Assembly (NCBI GenBank): GCA_017962615.1
Contig: JAGCUZ010000060.1
Location: 1 to 35,833 of the forward strand
From: Bacteroidales bacterium
GTDB lineage: Bacteria; Bacteroidota; Bacteroidia; Bacteroidales; P3
Direction: 5' to 3'
DNA: 35,833 bases
Shown here one piece after another: positions 25,759 through 33,000 of this stretch. The position numbers and the translations under genes are program-made. The stretch's first letter is position 1; the number at the start of each line of letters is the position of its first letter. Below the pieces are notes generated by a model that worked only from the letters and a program-made list of their open reading frames with translations, did no database searches and had not been told where the DNA came from.

Positions 25759-28092
25759 ATGAAAACAAGCAGAATCCTTGGTGCAATGCTGCTTCTTGTC
25801 AGCCTTGCTTCTCTTAACGCCACAGGCCTGAAAGCCCAGGAGACAGAGTCCGACCGCACTTTGTCGCCCTACTTCGTGGTAATCAGCGACAACCCCGACG
25901 TCGACCAACTGCCGTTGAAATCCACCACGGTGAAGGGCAACATTGTTGGCTCGATAGCCGACGTAACCGTGCGTCAGACCTACGTGAACAACGGCAAGAA
26001 CACGTTGGAGGCCATCTACACCTTCCCTCTCTCCACGCGCGCCGCCGTCTACGGCATGCAGATGACCATAGGCTCACGCATTATACGCGCAAAGATTGAG
26101 GAGAAAAACAAGGCCCGCGCCGACTACGAGCAAGCCAAACAGGAAGGCAAACGCGCCTCCCTCCTCGAGCAGAGCCGCCCCAACGTCTTCACCATGAACG
26201 TGTCCAACATAATGGTGGGCGACACCATCGAGGTAGAGCTCAAATACACCGAACTGCTTGTGCCCGAGAAAGGGGTATACAGTTTCGTATACCCCACCGT
26301 TGTCGGTCCGCGCTACGCAGGCAAGACACGCTCCGACTCTGCGCCCGGCGACCCCTTCGTCGCCTCGCCCTACACCCACCAAGGCACAGCACCCGCCTAC
26401 GATTTCGGCTACGAGCTCACCATCAACTCAGCTGTGCCGTTACAAGACGTGACATGCACGTCGCACAAGATGAAAGAGCATGTCGCCGGCCTGCGCCACA
26501 TAACCTTGCGCCTCGACAGCACCGAGGTGCGCGGCGGCAACCGCGACGTGATAGTCAACTACTCCCTGCGCGGCAACGAGATACAGAGCGGGGTAATGCT
26601 CTATGAGGGTGAGGAAGAGAACTTCTTCCTCGCCATGGTGCAGCCGCCCAAGCGAGTGCAAGCCGACAAGATACCACCTCGCGAGTATATATTCATCGTC
26701 GACGTGTCGGGCTCCATGTGGGGCACCCCGATGGATGTCACCAAGAAGCTGATGCGCAACCTGATATCAAACCTCAAGCCCGACGACAAGTTCAACATAG
26801 TACTCTTCTCGGGCAACGCCGCACTCTTCAACCCCGTGTCGGTCGACGCCACAAGCGCCAACATCGACCGCGGCGTCAACTTCATCCAGAGCGGCCATGC
26901 CTACGGCGGCACCGAGGTGCTCAACGCCTTGCGCACCGCCTATGCCCTGCCAAGGCTCGACGACGACGTGGCCCGCACCTTCGTCATGGCCACCGACGGC
27001 TACGTAACCTGCGAGGACGACTGCTTCGAGCTCGTGCGCAACAACTCCGGCAGCACCAACTTCTTCATCTTCGGCATAGGCACAAGTGTGAACCGCTACA
27101 TGATTGAGGGCATGGCCTTTGCCGGCGGCGGCGAGCCGATGATAGTAACCAAGATGGACGAAGCCGCCAGGCAGGCCGAGCGCTTCCGCGAATATATAAG
27201 CACCCCCGTGCTCACACGCATAAAACTCAACACCAAGAGCTTCAAAGCCTACGACATAGAACCCTCCTCCGTACCCGACATGATGGCCGAGCGGCCAATA
27301 CTCATCTTCGGCAAATACACAGGCAAAGCCGCCGGAAGCATCACCATCACCGGCAAGGTTGGCCGCGAACAATGGCGGCAGACCTTCGACCTGTCAAAGT
27401 ATGCAGCCGACACCGCCAACGCCGCACTGCGCTACCTGTGGGCACGCGAGCGCATCAAATACCTCGACTATCTCAATGGCATGAGCCGCAACCATTACAA
27501 CGACACATCAGCCATCGCCCGGCAGATTCTCAGTCTCGGCCTCAAGTACAACCTCATGACCAACTACACCTCATTCGTGGCCATCGACGAAGTTGTGGTT
27601 AACCGCGACGGCAAACAGGTTGCCGTCAAGCAAGCCCTGCCACTCCCCGAAGGCGTGAGCGACTACGCTGTAGGCTACGATGCAGGCCAACTCTCGGCCC
27701 GATCCATGGGCAAAAGCAACCGCGCCAGCTTGATAGGGTTTGTTGTCCACGAAGATGAAGTAGAAGTCAGCTCTGAAGATGAGATCTTCTCGATTGTGGA
27801 GACCACTCCCGAGTTCCCCGGAGGTCTCGACTCCCTCGCCGCATTCCTGCAACGCAACATCAAATACCCCGCCAAAGCGAAGAAAAACAAGATTGAAGGC
27901 ACCGTATATATCAATTTCTGCGTCGAAAAGGACGGCAGCATAAGCAACATAAAAATAATACGCGACATTGGCGGCGGCTGCGGAGCCGAGGCCGTGCGCG
28001 TAGTGTCGATGATGCCGCGCTGGACACCGGGAAAACAAAGCGGCAAACCCGTCCGCACACAATTCACCCTGCCAGTAAGATTCAAACTATAG
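25759..28092 (+). CDS. VIT-VWA protein fused to a TonB C-terminal domain
   Basis: The product is 777 residues with a cleavable signal (1-26, ending GLKAQ). Residues about 48-180 form a VIT domain (VADVTVRQTYVNNGKNTLEAIYTFPL-type start, then SLLEQSRPNVFTMNVSNI). Residues about 309-480 form a von Willebrand A domain with an intact MIDAS: DVSGS at 315-319, the GGTEV threonine and the ATDG aspartate. A beta-sandwich and helical region follows. Residues about 685-777 are a TonB_C domain (EFPGGLDSLAAFLQRNIKYP ... GTVYINFCVEKDGSISNIKI ... MPRWTPGKQSGKPV). Unlike TonB there is no uncleaved N-terminal anchor and no proline-rich linker. It is probably periplasmic or outer-membrane associated; ligand and partner unknown. 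Confidence 0.88.
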   Translation: MKTSRILGAMLLLVSLASLNATGLKAQETESDRTLSPYFVVISDNPDVDQLPLKSTTVKGNIVGSIADVTVRQTYVNNGKNTLEAIYTFPLSTRAAVYGMQMTIGSRIIRAKIEEKNKARADYEQAKQEGKRASLLEQSRPNVFTMNVSNIMVGDTIEVELKYTELLVPEKGVYSFVYPTVVGPRYAGKTRSDSAPGDPFVASPYTHQGTAPAYDFGYELTINSAVPLQDVTCTSHKMKEHVAGLRHITLRLDSTEVRGGNRDVIVNYSLRGNEIQSGVMLYEGEEENFFLAMVQPPKRVQADKIPPREYIFIVDVSGSMWGTPMDVTKKLMRNLISNLKPDDKFNIVLFSGNAALFNPVSVDATSANIDRGVNFIQSGHAYGGTEVLNALRTAYALPRLDDDVARTFVMATDGYVTCEDDCFELVRNNSGSTNFFIFGIGTSVNRYMIEGMAFAGGGEPMIVTKMDEAARQAERFREYISTPVLTRIKLNTKSFKAYDIEPSSVPDMMAERPILIFGKYTGKAAGSITITGKVGREQWRQTFDLSKYAADTANAALRYLWARERIKYLDYLNGMSRNHYNDTSAIARQILSLGLKYNLMTNYTSFVAIDEVVVNRDGKQVAVKQALPLPEGVSDYAVGYDAGQLSARSMGKSNRASLIGFVVHEDEVEVSSEDEIFSIVETTPEFPGGLDSLAAFLQRNIKYPAKAKKNKIEGTVYINFCVEKDGSISNIKIIRDIGGGCGAEAVRVVSMMPRWTPGKQSGKPVRTQFTLPVRFKL

Positions 28093-28100
28093 CCAATACT

Positions 28101-28148
28101 TTGATACGTTCAGGCGACAACAACATATCAACATATCAACATATCAAC
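28101..28148 (+). repeat. Intergenic repeat matching GH94 coding DNA, with three TATCAAC units
   Basis: The 24 bases 28101-28124 (TTGATACGTTCAGG ...) are identical to the minus strand at 31725-31702 inside the GH94 gene. The match continues to 35 of 37 positions. TATCAAC begins at 28126, 28134 and 28142, an exact 8-bp period. Confidence 0.9.
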
Positions 28149-28177
28149 AATCACGCATATGTTTTAACGTTGATTTC

Positions 28178-28200
28178 CATTAATTAACCATTAATTAATG
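28178..28200. repeat. AT-rich palindrome
   Basis: CATTAATTAA (28178-28187) and TTAATTAATG (28191-28200) are perfect inverted copies with a CCA loop. They sit in a strikingly AT-rich block (about 28160-28275) that also repeats ATTAATG and ATTAACGT. It could be an operator or a curved-DNA element; there is no T-tract terminator shape. Confidence 0.6.
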
Positions 28201-28309
28201 TATTGATAACAAAAACATTAATGAAAATTAACGTACAATTATACGATAATTAACGTTTAAAAATTAAAAATTGGCTGGCGCATACACATCTATGGCATCT
28301 ATGGCATCT

Positions 28310-29392
28310 ATGGTCAAGGTTGGCATGTTCATCCTGGTTGCAGCTGTTGCCGCGGTATCCTGCAACCGTCGGGACACTGCGGCCACAGCCGACACCGTGA
28401 CTGATACCGTTATTGGAACTATCGACACCTTGCCTCGTGCCTCCATCACCTTCATTCTCGGCAACGACCACAGTGCCTATAACCAATACTATACAATGGC
28501 CAATCAATACTATCGCCTCAATGCCTCCGACCGCACCGAGACGGTAGTCGACAACCTCACCAGCCTGGGCGAAGTGCTGAATTATCTCAAAGCACATCCC
28601 GACACCGTCTACGGCCGACCCTACGGGCTCATCAATCTGGTAAGCCACGGCAACGAGTTCATCGACCTACAGATGAAGGTTGTACCGCACGGAGCCCGTA
28701 CCTCGGTCCAGGCGCTGCAAGCGGCTCTCAACGACTCGCTGCTCGCCATTCCCGACAGCACTTTGGTTGACAGTCTTACATTGGTTTACCTGCACGGCTG
28801 CGCCGTGGGCAACAACCAAGAGCTGCTCAACGACTTGGCCGAAGCCTTCGGCGGACGGGCCACCGTCATGGCATCCAAACTCTTCGAATACTACGCCTAC
28901 ACTTCGCCAGGCAGGAATCCGCAAAACATCAAGCACTACTTTGCCAAGGCTTGGTACGCCTTCTATAACCCCGACTCGACCACCAGCGACCTACAGCTGG
29001 CCGCACAGCTGCGGCACCGCTACCCCGACGAGGATGTCGACTGGCTCGACGGCCTGCGCCGTCGCCTGCAGGACAACCCATTGCAGCTTTACCACTTCAC
29101 CTTCATCCTGCCATGCATCTATGAAGAGACCTACGACCGGCTGGAAGAGATTCCGCCGGCAGGTTCGCTGAAACAACGCCCGCAGTTCCGCGCATTGCTC
29201 GAACGTTCGCACATACCGCCCGAATACTTCCAAACCAAGGTGTACCGCAAGACATACACCATGGACGACGGCAGCACCATGTACGGCTTGAAAGTCAAGG
29301 CCCGCGCAGGCGTCATCTGCCTTGTACAGCCACTCATCGCCACCGACAGCACCGCGTTTGCATTCTCCACTAACCGAAAGTTCAACATATAA
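28310..29392 (+). CDS. Lipoprotein with clan CD peptidase-like His/Cys arrangement
   Basis: The product is 360 residues from ATG 28310. The signal MVKVGMFILVAAVAAVSC has lipobox AVSC (Cys18). ATGs at 28292 and 28301 lie in a 9-bp tandem repeat (ATCTATGGC, three times) and would only add Ala-Ser-Met units. No known family was recognised. However, a hydrophobic strand ending in SHGN (YGLINLVSHGNEF, His113) and a second ending in HGCAVGNN (LTLVYLHGCAVG, Cys164) reproduce the order and spacing of the catalytic His-Gly and Cys blocks of caspase/gingipain/clostripain-type (clan CD) peptidases. The rest is helical with a basic C-terminal domain. It follows the VWA-TonB gene and lies 8 bp before the deaminase gene. 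Confidence 0.7.
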   Translation: MVKVGMFILVAAVAAVSCNRRDTAATADTVTDTVIGTIDTLPRASITFILGNDHSAYNQYYTMANQYYRLNASDRTETVVDNLTSLGEVLNYLKAHPDTVYGRPYGLINLVSHGNEFIDLQMKVVPHGARTSVQALQAALNDSLLAIPDSTLVDSLTLVYLHGCAVGNNQELLNDLAEAFGGRATVMASKLFEYYAYTSPGRNPQNIKHYFAKAWYAFYNPDSTTSDLQLAAQLRHRYPDEDVDWLDGLRRRLQDNPLQLYHFTFILPCIYEETYDRLEEIPPAGSLKQRPQFRALLERSHIPPEYFQTKVYRKTYTMDDGSTMYGLKVKARAGVICLVQPLIATDSTAFAFSTNRKFNI

Positions 29393-29400
29393 CATCATCA

Positions 29401-29862
29401 ATGACTAACAAATTCATGCAGACAGCCATAAACGAGGCTCGCCAAGGCATAGCCGTTGGCGACGGAGGCCCCTTCGGGTCGGTGGTTGTTAAAGAAGGTG
29501 TCATAGTAGGCCGTGGACACAACAGGGTGCTCGGCAACAACGACCCCACGGCTCACGGCGAGGTTGAGGCTATACGCGATGCCTGCCATCGTCTCGGCAC
29601 ACACGACCTAAGCGGATGCGACATCTACACTACCGGCGAGCCCTGCCACATGTGCCTCTGCGCCTGCATGTGGGCTAACATCAGCCATATATACTACGGC
29701 TGCACCATCAAAGACAACGCCATCATAGGCTTCCGCGACGACAAGTTCAACGACCTGTTCAACGGCCGCGAACGCCTGAACGACTACCTCACCGAGACCG
29801 ACCGCGACGCCTGCCTCGCCCTCTTCAGGGAATACCTCGACTCAGAGCACAGCAATTATTAG
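29401..29862 (+). CDS. Guanine deaminase-like nucleoside deaminase
   Basis: The product is 153 residues, the usual length of GuaD of the cytidine-deaminase fold. The zinc and proton-shuttle motif is TAHGEVEAI (around residues 49-57, HGE instead of the usual HAE). The second zinc motif is GEPCHMCLC (around residues 80-88). GGPFGSVVVK and IIGFRDDKF also fit the GuaD group, which converts guanine to xanthine. Adenosine- or other nucleobase-deaminase activity cannot be excluded. It starts 8 bp after the preceding lipoprotein gene, so the two may be co-transcribed. Its TAG stop is completed by the first two bases of the MITE-like element. Confidence 0.9.
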   Translation: MTNKFMQTAINEARQGIAVGDGGPFGSVVVKEGVIVGRGHNRVLGNNDPTAHGEVEAIRDACHRLGTHDLSGCDIYTTGEPCHMCLCACMWANISHIYYGCTIKDNAIIGFRDDKFNDLFNGRERLNDYLTETDRDACLALFREYLDSEHSNY

Positions 29863-30058
29863 AAACTGTTTAAATTTGATTGATGAGATTTATTAAGCAG
29901 ATGGGCGAGCAGATTTTTCTTCTTTTTGAAGGCGCAATGGGGTTCCATTGTAACTGAAAAAGGAGGTCGCGACCGCATGGGAGCAACTGATTTTTCAGGG
30001 GGAAAGATGCCGCACAGATGCTTCAAGAAAGACATTGAATTAAATTTAAACAGTTTCT
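29861..30058. mobile_element. 198-bp MITE-like element with 17-bp perfect terminal inverted repeats
   Basis: The ends 29861-29877 (AGAAACTGTTTAAATTT) and 30042-30058 (AAATTTAAACAGTTTCT) are perfect inverted repeats. Inside, CTGAAAAA (29954-29961) and TTTTTCAG (29991-29998) form a nested inverted pair around the palindrome GGTCGCGACC. There is no transposase. The element lies exactly between two convergent genes, and its first and last bases take part in both stop codons. No clear target duplication is visible. A related 22-bp piece lies at 25611. Confidence 0.75.
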
Positions 30059-33000
30059 TAGGCCTCGTAATTGTGCTCCGCCCCGTCGTCGACGAGGTCG
30101 ATAGTCAGCCTCAATAGTGGCATGTTGCTCCCATCCGGTAGCGACAGTTCGCCGCCTCGGCCGTCGCCACCGTTCTTGAACTTTATAACATACATGCTGT
30201 TGCCATAGCGGTAGCGCAGCGTGTAGCCTGTCCACTCGGTAGGCACCTGCGGCGAGACCACCAAGCGGTTGCCTTCCTTGCGCAAGCCCAGGATATTCTC
30301 AATACCCGTCTTATATGCCCACGAGGCTGAACCGGTGTACCATGTCCAGCCGCCTCGGCCGGGATGCTGCGGATTGCTGTAGATATCGGCTGCTATACAA
30401 TAGGGCTCGACCTTGTACTTCAGCACGTCGGCCAGCGTCTGCGTGCGGTGTATCGGATTGATGAGCGAATAGAGGAAATAGCCCATGTCGTAGCGTTCTT
30501 CCTTGAGCTGCGCCATGATGTACCACATGGCTCCGTGCGTGTACTGGCCTCCATTCTCGCGCACGCCGACGGGATAGTTCATGATGTAGCCCGGCGACGG
30601 CTGCGAGTTCTGGAAGGCGGGGGTAAGCAGCTGTATTATCTCGTGCTCGCGGTTGACAAGACGGCGGTCCGTCTCCTTCATCACGCTTTGCTTCTGCTCC
30701 TCAGTGGCTACGTCGGTCAGTATCGACCACGCCTGCGATATAAGGTCTATCTGGCATTCAGTGTTGTTGCGCGAACCCAGCGGGTCGCCGTTGTCGTTGT
30801 AGGCACGCAGGAACCAGGCACCGTCCCACGCCGTCTTCTGTACCGCGTCGACCAGACGGCTGCGAAACGAAGCAAGTTCCTCGCAGTACGACAGGTCGGC
30901 ATCGGGTATCAGCTGCGTCAGGCGTTCCATCTTGGGCAGCAGGTCGGCCAGGAAGAAGGCCACCCACACGCTCTCGCCCCTGTTCTCCACACCAATGGCC
31001 GACATGCCGTCGTTCCAGTCGCCACAGCCCATCAGCGGCAGTCCATGCACGCCTATACGCGACATCGAACGGTTCACCGCCCTGCGCAGGTGCTCATAAA
31101 GCGTGGCGTACTCGAAGGCGGGATCCTCTGAACCGATCTCGGCGCCGCATCCTCCCTCAGGCAGACGATAGTTCATACCGCGCTCGGCCTCGCCGGGAGC
31201 CAGGCTGTCGGCCTGGCAGAAAGGCACCCGCTCGGCCAATATCGACGTGTCGCCGGTAACGCTTACATACTGGTCGGTGACAAACACCAGCCACAGGTAG
31301 TCGTCGCTAAACGTCGTGCGAGCTCCAAGCTTCATGCTCTTGTGCCACCAGTGCAGCACATCGCCTTCGGCAAACTGGTGCGCCGCATGGTCGAGTATCT
31401 GGCGCCGAGCGTAGGCCGGGTCGCTGTACAGCACGCTCATCACGTCCTGCAGCTGGTCGCGGAAGCCAGTGGCCCCACCCACCTGATAGAAGCCTGCCCT
31501 TGCAAACAGGCGCGAAGAATAGACCTGGTACAAATACCAACGGTTTATCATGTAGTCGAAGCTACGGTCAGGAGTCTCCACCTGTATGGCCGTCAGCTTC
31601 TCCTCCCAATAAGCCTCCACCTTCTCAAACTCAGCATTGATTGTTGATAGGTTGATAGGTTCGCTCGTCAAGCTCGCGGGGCTCACCAGATATGTTAATA
31701 GGTTGTTGTCGCCTGAACGTATCAACTTGTCAGCATCCAACGTATCAACAGACATCACGAAGGCAGCCGTCTTCTCGCCGCCGGCGGGCAACTCCAGGCC
31801 GAAGCCCGTGCGCTTGCGGTTAGGATAGTCCAGCACAGCTTCGTCGATGCGTTCCGTAGCCGACAGCCGCAGCACCTTGTCGCGATATATCGGATGATAC
31901 ACGTTGCGCACAAGCACACTGTTGCTCTCCTCGTCCCACTCCGACCACAGGTAGCGCGCCGTCTGTTCCTCACACATGCCCATCACCAGCTCGTACACCA
32001 TGTCGAGGTGCACCTTGCGCACCTCGGCACTCTTGTTGGTGAGGCGTATCTGGCAGTATTTCTCCATGCGGTCAATGGCCACGAACACTCGCACCTCCAC
32101 CTTCAGGTCGTCGTACTCGGCGTCGAAGGCCGACCAGCCCTGGCTGTGGCGCGCCGTGGCGGGGACGAACTGACGGCCGTCCACCAGCAGCATCTCGCTG
32201 GCACTGTCGCGCACCATGTCGTTGCTCCATCTGGTCAGCTTGAACTGCTGCGCGTTGTAGGCAAAGGTGAAGCCGGCCATAGTCGAGCTCACCACGCAGC
32301 CAAACGCTCCGCCCTGGGCGCTGCCGTCATTGGCAATGACGTTGACCCATGGCATCGGGGTGTTGGTATTGGTAACCACATAGTCGCGACCGTCGCGGTC
32401 GAAGCCGCCGTACTGGTTGTAGAAGTCCAGCCCGCTCCACACGCGGAACTCCTTCTTCGGCCGCAGCACGGGGTACTCTATCTTGTCCTGGTAGTGCTGG
32501 TTGGCCTGCTCGAGGCGGTGCAGCTGCTGCTCTATGGTCAGACCCTCGCGGGTGTCGAAAGCCAGCCGCGCCACCGTGTGCAGCAGCACCCGCTCGGCCT
32601 CGCTCAGGTCGCCGCCGTCTATCACGTACACCCGCCCCGCGTCGCTGTGCGTCGTCCACAGGTGCTCGGTGTTGGCCATGTTGTATATGAAATGTTTCAG
32701 GGCCTCGTTGTCGTCGCCGCCGCCCGTCGACTTTATATCATTGATAAACACCAGGTCGAGCCTCAGCCCGTGCACCTTGAAATACTCGAAAGCCCGCAGC
32801 ATCTCCTTGGCGTAGCCCGAGCATTCCATGCGGTCTATCTCCATAAGCAGTATAGCCAGGTCGCCGCTTATGCCGAAGCGCCACAGGCCGCTCTGCGACA
32901 GGGTGTTCCTGCTCAGCAGGTCGTTGCGCCCGTTGCCCAGAGTGGCAGTCTGCGCCATGTATTTGCTTATGTTGTTGTACAGTCGCATCTGACTGCCTTT

